Assembly: GCA_963646285.1 (NCBI GenBank)
Contig: CAVIWF010000026.1
Location: 1-33,876, forward strand
Length of the DNA stretch: 33,876 nt
Direction of reading: 5' to 3'
From: CAKUFA01 sp963646285
GTDB lineage: Bacteria; Bacillota; Clostridia; Christensenellales; Aristaeellaceae
The notes beneath the pieces are model-generated. The model searched no databases. It was not told the origin of the DNA and was given only the letters and a program-made list of their open reading frames with translations. Positions 17,490-25,036 of the stretch are shown here, piece by piece. How positions within the stretch are numbered: position 1 is the first letter of the stretch; each line of letters begins with the position of its first letter. The position numbers were made by a program, and so were the translations under genes.

Positions 17490-17540
17490 AGCCCATCAGC
17501 ACCCCCCCTTTCCAAGGGACAGATGGTTTGCTGATGGGCT
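17490..17540. terminator. Long-stem hairpin between the island and hsp20
   Basis: AGCCCATCAGCA (17490-17501) pairs perfectly with TGCTGATGGGCT (17529-17540) over 12 bases around a 27-base pyrimidine-rich loop. It lies between convergent gene ends and could serve either strand, although neither side has a long T-tract. Confidence 0.55.
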
Positions 17541-17542
17541 TA

Positions 17543-17564
17543 AGGACGACCTTTCGGTCGTCCT
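17543..17564 (-). terminator. Hairpin terminator of hsp20
   Basis: AGGACGACC (17543-17551) and GGTCGTCCT (17556-17564) form a perfect 9-pair stem; on the minus strand the loop reads GAAA, a stable tetraloop. It begins 16 bases after the hsp20 stop codon. No strong T-tract follows (TTAAGC), so termination or 3'-end protection is likely together with the adjacent larger hairpin. Confidence 0.65.
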
Positions 17565-17580
17565 GCTCTGCTATGAAGCT

Positions 17581-18018
17581 TTAGCCTTCAATGGCGATGT
17601 GGGTGTTGGGCTCCACCTTATGCTGAGGCTCCTTCGGTACCGTCAGGGTCAGCACGCCGGACTCATACTTGCCACGCACGTCCTCGGGGCGAACATCGCC
17701 CACGTAGAAGCTGCGGGTCATGCTGCCCACATAGCGCTCCTGCCGGATGTACTTGCTCTTCTCATCGTCCTTCTTCTCCAGACTCTTGCCAGCCGTAATG
17801 GTCAGGTAGCCGTCCTTCAGGTCAACCTTCACTTCGTCCTTGCTGAAGCCGGGCAGGTCAACAGCCACTTCGTAGTGGTCGCCTTCCTCCTTCACGTCGG
17901 TCTTCATCAGGTTCTTGGCATTCTTGCCGTACAGGGTACGGTCAATGTTCATCAGGTCACGGCCAAAGTCATTAAACAAATCGTCAAACATGGTTTCATG
18001 GAAAATGCTAGGAAGCAT
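17581..18018 (-). CDS. hsp20: Small heat shock protein, Hsp20/alpha-crystallin family
   Basis: A 145-residue ATP-independent holdase chaperone that binds unfolding proteins in the cytoplasm. The alpha-crystallin domain spans about residues 40-135: it opens with MKTDVKEEGDHYEVAVDLPG, contains GYLTITAGK, and closes with the signature KYESGVLTLTVPK (the GVLxLxxPK box). A C-terminal extension follows with HIAIEG, an IxI-type anchoring motif (IAI). ATG at 18018 has AAAAGGAG upstream; an in-frame ATG at 18102 would start upstream of a hairpin and lies at the promoter. Transcription is from a CIRCE-overlapped promoter, so HrcA control is expected. Confidence 0.95.
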   Translation of the reverse strand: MLPSIFHETMFDDLFNDFGRDLMNIDRTLYGKNAKNLMKTDVKEEGDHYEVAVDLPGFSKDEVKVDLKDGYLTITAGKSLEKKDDEKSKYIRQERYVGSMTRSFYVGDVRPEDVRGKYESGVLTLTVPKEPQHKVEPNTHIAIEG

Positions 18019-18043
18019 ACAACTCAACTCCTTTTTTGAATCC

Positions 18044-18088
18044 TCGTACCGTCTTCCGGGGGCTCTGCTTGCCTCCCTCTCGGTACGA
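18044..18088 (-). promoter_or_regulatory. Stem-loop in the hsp20 5' untranslated region
   Basis: TCGTACCG (18044-18051) and CGGTACGA (18081-18088) form a perfect 8-pair stem in the leader mRNA. The enclosed sequence can form a second G/C-rich stem (GGGAGGC with GCCCCC). It lies between the promoter and the ribosome site, leaving the site itself unpaired. Probably an mRNA-stability element; a thermosensor role is possible but not shown. Confidence 0.55.
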
Positions 18089-18092
18089 TGAT

Positions 18093-18121
18093 ATGATAAC
18101 ACAGTTTGTTAGCACTGTCAA
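18093..18121 (-). promoter_or_regulatory. Sigma-A-type promoter of hsp20
   Basis: On the minus strand: TTGACA (18121-18116), 17 bases, TATCAT (18098-18093). The -35 is perfect and overlaps the CIRCE operator, so a bound repressor would block RNA polymerase. Confidence 0.85.
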
Positions 18122-18135
18122 TAGTCGAGTGCTAA
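18109..18135. promoter_or_regulatory. CIRCE operator for the HrcA heat-shock repressor
   Basis: TTAGCACTG (18109-18117), 9-base spacer, GAGTGCTAA (18127-18135). This matches the CIRCE consensus TTAGCACTC-N9-GAGTGCTAA with one substitution in one arm. It overlaps the -35 box of hsp20. Confidence 0.92.
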
Positions 18136-18204
18136 TTATTCATTCTTTATTTACAATTATAGATGATGTTTTTTGTTGATAATAGGTCAACCATCGGTTG
18201 CTCC

Positions 18205-18233
18205 TTTTCATTCTCCGGAAAGTTTGCTATACT
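18205..18233 (+). promoter_or_regulatory. Candidate promoter of the aldo/keto reductase-lspA-rluD operon
   Basis: TTTTCA (18205-18210), 17 bases, TATACT (18228-18233), 35 bases before the first start codon. The -10 is good, the -35 moderate. Confidence 0.6.
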
Positions 18234-18268
18234 GTTACTGCATGATAAGACTTTGAGGAGGTTCCGGA

Positions 18269-19276
18269 ATGGATACCATTCGCTTGGGAAAAACCAATCT
18301 CACCGTGAGCAAAAACGGTTTCGGCGCCCTGCCTGTTCAGCGTGTTTCCATGGAGGAAGCAGCCAAGCTGCTCCGCAAGGCCTACGACCATGGCATCAAT
18401 TACTTCGATACTGCCCGTGCCTATACGGACAGCGAAGCCAAAATCGGTTATGCCCTCCACGATGTGCGGGAGAATATTGTGATCTCCACCAAAACCACTG
18501 CCCTGAAGGCAGAGGATTTCTGGAAGGATCTCCGCACCAGCTTAGAAACCCTGCAAACCGACTATATTGACATTTACCAGTTCCACAATCCCTCCTTCTG
18601 CCCCAAGCCTGGAGATGGCTCCGGCCTGTATGAAGCCATGGTGGAAGCCAAGGCCAAGGGCATGATCCGCCACATCGGCATTACCAATCACCGGCTGGCT
18701 TTGGCAGAAGAAGCCGTGCTTTCTGGCTTGTACGAAACCCTGCAGTTCCCCTTCTCCTACCTGGCCAGCGACAAGGATCTTGCCCTTGTGCGCCTGTGCG
18801 AGGAAAAGGACGTAGGCTTCATTTGCATGAAGGCACTTTCCGGCGGCTTAATCACTCATTCCGATGCTGCCTATGCTTTCCTGCGCCGTTATCCTGTGGC
18901 GCCCATTTGGGGCATTCAGCGTGAAAAGGAGCTGGATGAGTTCCTCAGCTATCAGGACAATCCCCCTGAATTGACCGACGCGCTGCAGGCCATCATTGAC
19001 CACGACCGTGGTGAACTGGTGGGGGATTTCTGCCGTGGCTGCGGTTACTGCATGCCCTGCCCTGCCGGTATCGAAATCAACACCTGTGCCCGCATGTCGC
19101 TGATGATCCGCCGTTCACCCACTGCCGCCCTGCTGAATGAAAAGAGTCAGGCCATGATGAAGAAAATCGAAGGCTGCCTCCACTGCGGCCGGTGCAAAAC
19201 CAAGTGCCCCTATGGGCTGGATACCCCCACCCTGCTGGAGCGGAACTACGAAGACTACAAGACCTTCCTGAAATAA
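18269..19276 (+). CDS. Aldo/keto reductase with C-terminal ferredoxin-like 4Fe-4S domain
   Basis: A 335-residue cytoplasmic oxidoreductase. Residues about 1-240 are an aldo/keto reductase barrel with the catalytic tetrad readable as Asp47 and Tyr52 (NYFDTARAY), Lys75 (STKTT) and His106 (YQFHN). Residues about 250-335 hold cysteine motifs CRGCGYCMPC (255-264) and CLHCGRCKTKC (303-313), enough for two 4Fe-4S clusters, so electrons may come from ferredoxin-like carriers as well as NADPH. This architecture is widespread in Clostridia; substrates are generally unknown. ATG has GAGGAGG upstream. It is followed within 3 bases by lspA, implying one transcript. Confidence 0.92.
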   Translation: MDTIRLGKTNLTVSKNGFGALPVQRVSMEEAAKLLRKAYDHGINYFDTARAYTDSEAKIGYALHDVRENIVISTKTTALKAEDFWKDLRTSLETLQTDYIDIYQFHNPSFCPKPGDGSGLYEAMVEAKAKGMIRHIGITNHRLALAEEAVLSGLYETLQFPFSYLASDKDLALVRLCEEKDVGFICMKALSGGLITHSDAAYAFLRRYPVAPIWGIQREKELDEFLSYQDNPPELTDALQAIIDHDRGELVGDFCRGCGYCMPCPAGIEINTCARMSLMIRRSPTAALLNEKSQAMMKKIEGCLHCGRCKTKCPYGLDTPTLLERNYEDYKTFLK

Positions 19277-19279
19277 TTG

Positions 19280-19732
19280 ATGAAGCGATATTTGTGGATC
19301 ACCATCCTGGTAATCGTCCTTGACCAGGTCACCAAATGGGCGGCACGGCATTTAGCAGAACCTGTCATCCTGATCAGTCATGTGATCGGCCTACACTATA
19401 CCAAGAATACTGGCATGGCTTTCAGCTTCCTCAGCGATCACGTCATTTTGCTGATTCTCTTCTCCGTTGTGCTGATTGCGGTTGGATACACCGTGCTGCG
19501 CCGCTACACACTGGGGCCGATCAGCCTGACAGCGGCCATGCTAATGCTGGGCGGAGCGGTCAGCAACCTGGCAGATCGCATTTTCCTGGGCTACGTGACG
19601 GACATGATTGAACTGTTGTTCTGCTCCTTTGCCATTTTTAACGTGGCTGATATTTGCCTGACAGTAGGATGCGGGCTGATGATCTTCTCTTTGCTGTTCA
19701 GACCCCGGGAATGGAGGGAACAGCATGACTGA
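19280..19732 (+). CDS. lspA: Lipoprotein signal peptidase (signal peptidase II)
   Basis: A 150-residue integral membrane aspartic protease that removes signal peptides from diacylglyceryl-modified prolipoproteins. Four hydrophobic segments are visible. Diagnostic motifs: TKNTGMAFSF (41-50), GGAVSNLADRIFLGYVTDMI with catalytic Asp99 (91-110), and FAIFNVADICLTVG with catalytic Asp124 (117-130). The start is ATG 19280; a TTG at 19277 directly after the upstream stop codon is an alternative. The aldo/keto reductase stop is at 19274-19276, so translation is coupled. The gene overlaps the pseudouridine synthase by 8 bases, the order also found in Bacillus (lspA-ylyB). Confidence 0.96.
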   Translation: MKRYLWITILVIVLDQVTKWAARHLAEPVILISHVIGLHYTKNTGMAFSFLSDHVILLILFSVVLIAVGYTVLRRYTLGPISLTAAMLMLGGAVSNLADRIFLGYVTDMIELLFCSFAIFNVADICLTVGCGLMIFSLLFRPREWREQHD

Positions 19733-20642
19733 AGATACCCTGTATCACCTGACAGCAGATGGTCGGCGGCTGGATGTTTTCCTTGCAGAAGCCACAGGGC
19801 TTACCCGTTCCCGTGTTGCCGCCCTGATGGGCGATGGCTGCTGCACGGTGGATGGCAAGCCGGAAACCAAAGCCGGTGCCAAACCCAAGGCCGGCTGCCC
19901 AGTTGTTTTCACCCTTCCTGCGCCCAAGCCCGCCACGCCCCAGGCCGAGAACATTCCCCTTACCTTTCTGTATGAGGATCAGGACTTGGCTGTGGTCATC
20001 AAGCCCAGCGGCATGGTGGTACATCCCGCTACTGGGAACGAAGACGGTACCCTGGTCAATGCCCTGCTGTATCATTTGGACAGCCTTGGAGGCATTGGCG
20101 GCGAGCTGCGCCCCGGCATTGTCCATCGGCTGGACAAGGATACCTCCGGCCTGCTGCTGGTTGCCAAGAACGATACCGCCCAGCTGGCCCTCAGTCAGCA
20201 ATTATCGGACCGTGCCATGGAGAAGCATTATCGTGCTTTGGTGGAAGGGAACCTGAAGGAGGATCAGGGTTTCATCGATGCGCCCATTGCCCGTCACAAG
20301 ACAGACAGGAAGCGGATGGCGGTGGATCCTTCCGGCCGGTCTTCCCAAACAGAATGGACAGTGCTGGAAAGAGGCAAGGGCTGCACCCTGTTGGATGTGC
20401 ACATTCTCACCGGCCGCACCCACCAGATTCGTGTCCACATGAAGCACATCGGTCATCCCGTATGCGGCGACCCGATTTACGGTGCTGCCCGTGGCATACC
20501 TGTGCCCCGGCTGATGCTCCATGCTTATTCTCTCTCCTTCACCCACCCCACCACCGGAGAACGCATGACCTTCACCGCTCCCCTGCCCGAAGCATTCCTG
20601 AAGGGGCTGAAAGGCGGCGGTATTACTATCCATGAAAAATAA
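19725..20642 (+). CDS. RluD-family 23S rRNA pseudouridine synthase
   Basis: A 305-residue RNA-modifying enzyme that isomerises uridines in 23S rRNA. An S4 RNA-binding domain covers about residues 12-60 (RRLDVFLAEATGLTRSRVA). The RluA-family catalytic motif PGIVHRLDKDTSGLLLVAKN (130-149) includes Asp137. Later motifs (HQIRVHMKHIGHPVCGDPIY) are also typical. The start overlaps the 3' end of lspA. The exact target uridines, and hence rluD versus ylyB naming, are not resolved by sequence. A strong bidirectional terminator follows. Confidence 0.94.
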   Translation: MTEDTLYHLTADGRRLDVFLAEATGLTRSRVAALMGDGCCTVDGKPETKAGAKPKAGCPVVFTLPAPKPATPQAENIPLTFLYEDQDLAVVIKPSGMVVHPATGNEDGTLVNALLYHLDSLGGIGGELRPGIVHRLDKDTSGLLLVAKNDTAQLALSQQLSDRAMEKHYRALVEGNLKEDQGFIDAPIARHKTDRKRMAVDPSGRSSQTEWTVLERGKGCTLLDVHILTGRTHQIRVHMKHIGHPVCGDPIYGAARGIPVPRLMLHAYSLSFTHPTTGERMTFTAPLPEAFLKGLKGGGITIHEK

Positions 20643-20644
20643 AG

Positions 20645-20687
20645 AACGGGAGCTGCTGCATTCCATCTGCAACAGCTTCCGTTTTTT
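20645..20687. terminator. Bidirectional intrinsic terminator
   Basis: AACGGGAGCTGCTGCA (20645-20660) pairs with TGCAACAGCTTCCGTT (20668-20683) with two wobbles, followed by six T on the + strand (20682-20687). On the minus strand the hairpin is followed by TTCTTTATTTTT, so it also ends the leftward exporter operon. Confidence 0.9.
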
Positions 20688-20738
20688 GCTGGATCATATT
20701 GGATTTGCTTACGCACCATCATCCTCTGCGTTCCTGGT

Positions 20739-21794
20739 TTATTCCTTGGTATCAATGGTGGCCGTCATGCCCAAGCGAACCGTTTCGTCAGGCACGAAAT
20801 CAATGTGCACGGTGTAGGTAACGCTGCTGGCATCCTCTGTGGCCGTGTAGGCAATGGAGGATACTCTCCCGGTTACCGTTGCTTCCTCATTCCAGGTGAA
20901 GGTCATATCCACCGTATCCCCTACGGACAGATAGGCCAGATCCGCTTCATTGATTTCTGCTTCCATGCACAGCTTTTCCGTCTTGCAGATGGTAGCAACG
21001 GCATCACCCTTGGTCAGGGTACTGCCGGCGGATACGTTCACTGCTTCCACAATGCCATCTTCCTCTGCATACAGGGTTGCAGAAGGCGCTGCGCCACCAT
21101 TTGCCGTGCCAGTCAGGGTTTCAAAAAGGAGTTGGCCTTTTTCCACATAATCCCCATCCTTCACGGATATGGACACAATAGTACCGCTGCCCGTTACAGC
21201 CACAGGATCGGTGCGGCTCACCGTGCCCCGGCCGATGCGGCTGGTTGACACATGGCTTTCTTCACGATAAATGTCATACTTTTCACTGGGGGTAAAGTTT
21301 CCTTCCGTTACCTCCACCGTGTAGGACGTGCCGCTGACAGCCGTAATCACGCCGGTGCCCGTCAGAGTGGAATCGGAAGTGTTCACCAGATACACGCTTT
21401 CGCCAATGTGCACATACTTGGTTGCGGCAGATTTATAGGCGTTGGAAGTGCTGGCAGAAAGGGTGAAGCGAACGTCTCCTTCCATGTACATAACACCGCC
21501 GTAGTCTTCTGTTGCCGTATCCGCATCATCCCCCGCCTGGGCAAACACCCCGGTAATGGTGCCGGACTGGGTGGCATACACTTTCTCCGTTGCCAGCTTG
21601 AGCAATGCATCTCCCTTGCTCACCTTCTGCCCTGCCGTGACGTACACGCTTTCAATGGTGCCACCGGCAGTGGCATAAGCAACGGTTTCTTCCGCAGGCT
21701 GCACCGTACCGCTGAGGGAAATGGTTTCCGCATGGACTGCCGGCAGCATCATCAAGGCCAGAGCCAGCACGGCAGGCAGTATATGTTTCTTCAT
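20739..21794 (-). CDS. Secreted HlyD/MacA-like efflux adaptor, second of two
   Basis: A 351-residue membrane-fusion-type protein. MKKHILPAVLALALMMLPAV followed by HAE is a cleavable signal peptide with an Ala-x-type site. It has barrel-sandwich-hybrid (lipoyl-like) half motifs: GGTIESVYVTAGQKVSKGDA (44-63), and near residues 200-270 VSISVKDGDYVEKGQL and GIVEAVNVSAGSTLTKGDAV. The C-terminal part resembles the beta-barrel of MacA/AcrA adaptors. Last gene of the exporter operon, 35 bases after the permease gene, start preceded by GAGGAGG. It differs from the first adaptor by lacking a membrane anchor. Probable role: a cell-wall-side part of the MacB-type exporter; cargo unknown. Confidence 0.85.
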   Translation of the reverse strand: MKKHILPAVLALALMMLPAVHAETISLSGTVQPAEETVAYATAGGTIESVYVTAGQKVSKGDALLKLATEKVYATQSGTITGVFAQAGDDADTATEDYGGVMYMEGDVRFTLSASTSNAYKSAATKYVHIGESVYLVNTSDSTLTGTGVITAVSGTSYTVEVTEGNFTPSEKYDIYREESHVSTSRIGRGTVSRTDPVAVTGSGTIVSISVKDGDYVEKGQLLFETLTGTANGGAAPSATLYAEEDGIVEAVNVSAGSTLTKGDAVATICKTEKLCMEAEINEADLAYLSVGDTVDMTFTWNEEATVTGRVSSIAYTATEDASSVTYTVHIDFVPDETVRLGMTATIDTKE

Positions 21795-21829
21795 AGGATT
21801 TCCTCCTCATCTTTTTATGAAAAAGTCAA

Positions 21830-23038
21830 TTACATAGACCGCAAAGCATCAATGGGGTTCAGCCTGCTGGCCTTCCGTGCAGGCGCCCAGCCGAAGACAA
21901 TACCCACCGCCGCCGAGAAACCTACGCCCAAGGCAATGGCTCCTGCGGAAATGACGAAGGTGGTGCCCATCACCTGACAGAGGATATAGCTGAGGATCAG
22001 GCCGAAAGCGACGCCGACCAAACCGCCGATGATGGACAGCAGGAAGGACTCAATCAGGAACTGAATCTGAATTTGCCACGGAATAGCCCCCAAGGCTTTC
22101 TTCAGACCGATCTCCACGGTTCGCTCGGTTACGGTGGTCAGCATCATGTTCATGATGCCAATGCCGCCTACCACCAAAGCAATGGAAGCAATGCCTGCCA
22201 GCAGCATGGTCATCATGGAGAGCATTTCATTCATGGTGTCCTCCACGCTGCTCATGGTGGTGATGGTAAAGCAATCATCTTCGTAGCTGAACATGGCATC
22301 CATTTTGTCTTCAATCTTGTCTGCCGCCGTGTCGGAGTCCACACCATCTGCCAGGTACACAGTGAAGCTGGTCACTTCCCCTTCATTGTTCATCTTCAAT
22401 GCCGTGGTGTAGGGAATCAGAATATCGCTGCTGCCGGTAAAGGCACTGGCAAGGCTTTCCGTGTTTTCATCCGAGAAGATGCCCACCACATAGAAGGGAA
22501 TGCCGCTGATATACAGGGTTTCCCCCACAGGATCCACGCCGAAGAAGAAGTCGTCAATGATGTCCTGATTGATCATGCACACGTAGGATGTATTGTCTTC
22601 ATCCACAATGTTCAGGGTTCTGCCCCGCAGCTTCACATCATTGTTATAGAAATAGTAGGCGTTTTTGCCGGCAACGGAAATGCTGCTTTCATAGCTTCCG
22701 CCGTAGCTGACCCGGGCAGACAGGCTGACCGTGGGGGTAATGCCGTCGATTTCATCCATTTCCGTCAGCTCATTCAGATCTTCCGTGGTCATGCCGGTTT
22801 TCAGGTCGCTGCCGGTTACGGAAACCATCAGCGTGCCGGCACCCATGGAGGAAAAGGAAGAGGACAGTGCGCCGCTGACCCCGGACACCGTGGTAATCAG
22901 GGCAATGACCGCCGTAACGCCGATCATGATGCCCAGAATGGTCAGGAAGGAGCGCACCCGGTTGCCCAGAATATTGCTCACGGACATGGCGACACATTCC
23001 CGCAGCATCACCATTACGGAGCGGATTTTCTTACGCAT
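21830..23038 (-). CDS. MacB-like ABC transporter permease (FtsX domain)
   Basis: A 402-residue type VII ABC permease. The N-terminal segment NILGNRVRSFLTILGIMIGV opens transmembrane helix 1 (about 22-45); an extracytoplasmic MacB-PCD domain follows (about 50-275); three helices then lie in residues about 275-395, with TVTERTVEIGLKKALGA, the FtsX-type coupling region. MacB systems couple cytoplasmic ATP hydrolysis to extracytoplasmic movements that expel peptides, antibiotics or lipids. It overlaps the ATPase gene by 8 bases (23031-23038). Cargo unknown. Confidence 0.93.
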   Translation of the reverse strand: MRKKIRSVMVMLRECVAMSVSNILGNRVRSFLTILGIMIGVTAVIALITTVSGVSGALSSSFSSMGAGTLMVSVTGSDLKTGMTTEDLNELTEMDEIDGITPTVSLSARVSYGGSYESSISVAGKNAYYFYNNDVKLRGRTLNIVDEDNTSYVCMINQDIIDDFFFGVDPVGETLYISGIPFYVVGIFSDENTESLASAFTGSSDILIPYTTALKMNNEGEVTSFTVYLADGVDSDTAADKIEDKMDAMFSYEDDCFTITTMSSVEDTMNEMLSMMTMLLAGIASIALVVGGIGIMNMMLTTVTERTVEIGLKKALGAIPWQIQIQFLIESFLLSIIGGLVGVAFGLILSYILCQVMGTTFVISAGAIALGVGFSAAVGIVFGWAPARKASRLNPIDALRSM

Positions 23039-23738
23039 CGGCTGTTTCTCCCCCTTCCGTCAGCACACCGTCAATAATGTGCACCACCCGCTTGGCATGG
23101 GCGGCAATGTGCATATCGTGGGTGATCATGATGATGGTGCGCCCTTCCCGGTTCAGCTCAGCAAACAGATCCATCACCTGTGCGCCGGTTTTCTGATCCA
23201 GTGCGCCGGTAGGTTCGTCCGCCAGGAGAATGGTTGGGTTCCCTACCAGTGCCCTGGCAATGGCGACACGCTGCTGCTGACCGCCGGAAAGCTGATTTGG
23301 ATAGTGATCCATGCGGTCTGCCAACCCCACCCGCTCCAGCATGGCTTTGGCACGCTTGTGCCGCTCCTTGGGCGCAACGCCCGCATAGATGAGGGGAAGC
23401 TCCACGTTTTTCTGGGCGTTCAGCCGGGGAAGCAGCTGGGAATTTTGAAAGATAAACCCGATTTCCCTGCTGCGCAGATGGGCAAGCTCCACATCTGTCA
23501 AATCCTCGATGGGTACCCCGTGGAGGGTGTAGCTGCCTTCTGATGCCACGTCCAGGCAGCCAATAATGTTCATCAGGGTGGATTTACCGGAGCCGGAAGG
23601 GCCCAGTACGGAAAGGTACTCCCCTTCCCGCACGGTTAAGTCCACATCCTTGAGCACATGCACATCTTCTTCACCCATGTGATAGTACTTGTTAATTTTC
23701 TTCATTTCAAAGAAGGCTTCCATGATGTTTTCGCTCAT
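23031..23738 (-). CDS. MacB/LolD-type ABC transporter ATP-binding protein
   Basis: A 235-residue ATPase energising the FtsX-type permease. Walker A GPSGSGKST (46-54), signature LSGGQQQR (150-157), Walker B ILLADEPTGALD (170-181) and the H-loop His in MITHD (about 207) are all intact. The DEPTGALD form is typical of the MacB/LolD/FtsE subgroup. ATG at 23738 follows GGGAGG with a 6-base gap; an in-frame ATG further in (MKKINKYYH) is possible. It starts 14 bases after the first adaptor gene. Confidence 0.95.
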   Translation of the reverse strand: MSENIMEAFFEMKKINKYYHMGEEDVHVLKDVDLTVREGEYLSVLGPSGSGKSTLMNIIGCLDVASEGSYTLHGVPIEDLTDVELAHLRSREIGFIFQNSQLLPRLNAQKNVELPLIYAGVAPKERHKRAKAMLERVGLADRMDHYPNQLSGGQQQRVAIARALVGNPTILLADEPTGALDQKTGAQVMDLFAELNREGRTIIMITHDMHIAAHAKRVVHIIDGVLTEGGETADA

Positions 23739-23752
23739 ACGGCGCCTCCCTG

Positions 23753-24826
23753 TCAGTTGCCGCTGGGGCCGCCCATGCCGCCCCCCATACCGCCGCCGCG
23801 TCCGCCATCGCTGTCGCTGCTGCCATCTCGGCCGCCCCCCATGCCGCCGTCCATGCTGCCGGGGGTGAAGTTACCGCCACCGCCGCCGCCCATTTCAGGG
23901 GTAATCTGATTGCCCCCAAACAGGCTGCTTAGCAAACTGGTCATGCCGCTGGTGCTGGTGGTGGTTTCTGCTACAGCATACACCGTATCCCCATCGCTCA
24001 GGCCGCTCTTGATCTCCACATACTTGCCATTGCTGACGCCCACTTCCACATCCACAGTGGTCATTTCCCCGCTATCGTCCTTCATGTAGACATAGGCGCT
24101 GTTGGAGGCCGTAAAGCTCAGGGCGTCTTCCTTCAGGATGACCACATCCTCCGCCGCTTCCTTGGGGATGGATACGGTAACCTGCATACCGGGATAGATG
24201 CCGTCCTCATTCACATCCACATAGGCCACAGCGGTATAGTAGGCCACATTGCCCGTGGCAGAGGAAATATAATTGATCGAGGCAATGGTGGAGTCGAAGG
24301 TCTTCTCCGTTGCAGTAGCCGTTACCGTGCAGGCAGAACCTACGCTGACATCCGCAATGTCGTACTCGTCCACCCGCATGCTGACCTTCATGTGGGTAAA
24401 GTCCGCAATCTGGACAAGGCTCGTGCCGGAGGTCACTTCATCATCCGCCGAAACATAAACCTGATTCACCTTGCCGTCAAAGTCGGCCGTCAGGGTTTCG
24501 CCACTGGCCAGGCGCATCAGCTTGGCGCCTTTGGTCACCGTATCCCCTTCCGCCACATAAATGGTGCGCACAGTCGTATCCGCAGAGGCGGAGTAGGTTT
24601 TGCTGTTCACCAGCGCCATGCTGCCGCTGAAGCTCAGCGCATTGGAAATGCTGCCAATGGTCGCCGTATAGGTATCATAAGTCACCGTATACTCTGCACG
24701 GAGCTTATCCACTGCATACCATCCGCCTGCTCCCAATATAGCCAGCACCAGCACAGTGATGATCACCCTGCGCAATATACGCTTCCAACGTTTGCCCGCC
24801 TTCTTTTTCTTTGGCTGTTCGTTCAT
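23753..24826 (-). CDS. Membrane-anchored MacA/HlyD-like efflux adaptor with Gly-rich tail
   Basis: A 357-residue adaptor, first gene of the exporter operon. A basic N-terminus (KKKKAGKRWKRILRR) and a single helix at about 18-42 anchor it. Lipoyl-like half motifs are TVRTIYVAEGDTVTKGAKLM and GKVNQVYVSADDEVTSGTSL. A beta-barrel domain follows (about 135-260) and a MacA-like C-terminal domain ending near ETTTSTSGMTSLLSSLFGG. Residues about 315-357 are low complexity, dominated by Gly with Met, Ser and Asp, seen often at the C-terminus of clostridial MacA-like proteins. In Gram-positives these adaptors probably extend through the wall. ATG preceded by AAGGAG. Confidence 0.9.
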   Translation of the reverse strand: MNEQPKKKKAGKRWKRILRRVIITVLVLAILGAGGWYAVDKLRAEYTVTYDTYTATIGSISNALSFSGSMALVNSKTYSASADTTVRTIYVAEGDTVTKGAKLMRLASGETLTADFDGKVNQVYVSADDEVTSGTSLVQIADFTHMKVSMRVDEYDIADVSVGSACTVTATATEKTFDSTIASINYISSATGNVAYYTAVAYVDVNEDGIYPGMQVTVSIPKEAAEDVVILKEDALSFTASNSAYVYMKDDSGEMTTVDVEVGVSNGKYVEIKSGLSDGDTVYAVAETTTSTSGMTSLLSSLFGGNQITPEMGGGGGGNFTPGSMDGGMGGGRDGSSDSDGGRGGGMGGGMGGPSGN

Positions 24827-24982
24827 GTTGGTCGATCGCTCCTTGCCTTCATGTAATCAAAGGATTTTTCCTTTGCATGAAAGAGGATAACGGGTCAATG
24901 GGAATACTGTGTGGTGAAAGTCCTGCACAAGGGGTGAAAGATAGATGACGGTTTTGTGAACGGCATTTTGCAGCAATGAAAA
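24827..24982 (-). promoter_or_regulatory. Upstream region of the exporter operon with direct repeats
   Basis: GGTGAAAG occurs at 24913-24920 and again at 24933-24940 on the + strand (CTTTCACC on the transcribed side), exactly 20 bases apart, two helical turns. Nearby is a weak promoter candidate on the minus strand, TTGTGC-18-TATTCC. A short perfect hairpin AAAGGA-TTTT-TCCTTT (24859-24874) lies in the probable leader. The repeats may be operators; no regulator gene is adjacent. Confidence 0.4.
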
Positions 24983-25011
24983 AGAGACTGGATTCATTCC
25001 ATCCAGTCTCT
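24983..25011 (-). terminator. Intrinsic terminator of the zinc metallopeptidase gene
   Basis: AGAGACTGGAT (24983-24993) pairs perfectly with ATCCAGTCTCT (25001-25011) around a 7-base loop; on the minus strand it is followed by a T run. It lies 26 bases downstream of the stop codon. Confidence 0.88.
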
Positions 25012-25036
25012 TGAAAAGGTTGATTCTTCGATACGC

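Noticed and set aside
22073..23077. A 334-codon + strand open frame over the MacB-like permease gene
   Set aside because: His/Gly/Ala-rich shadow of a conserved FtsX-domain gene.
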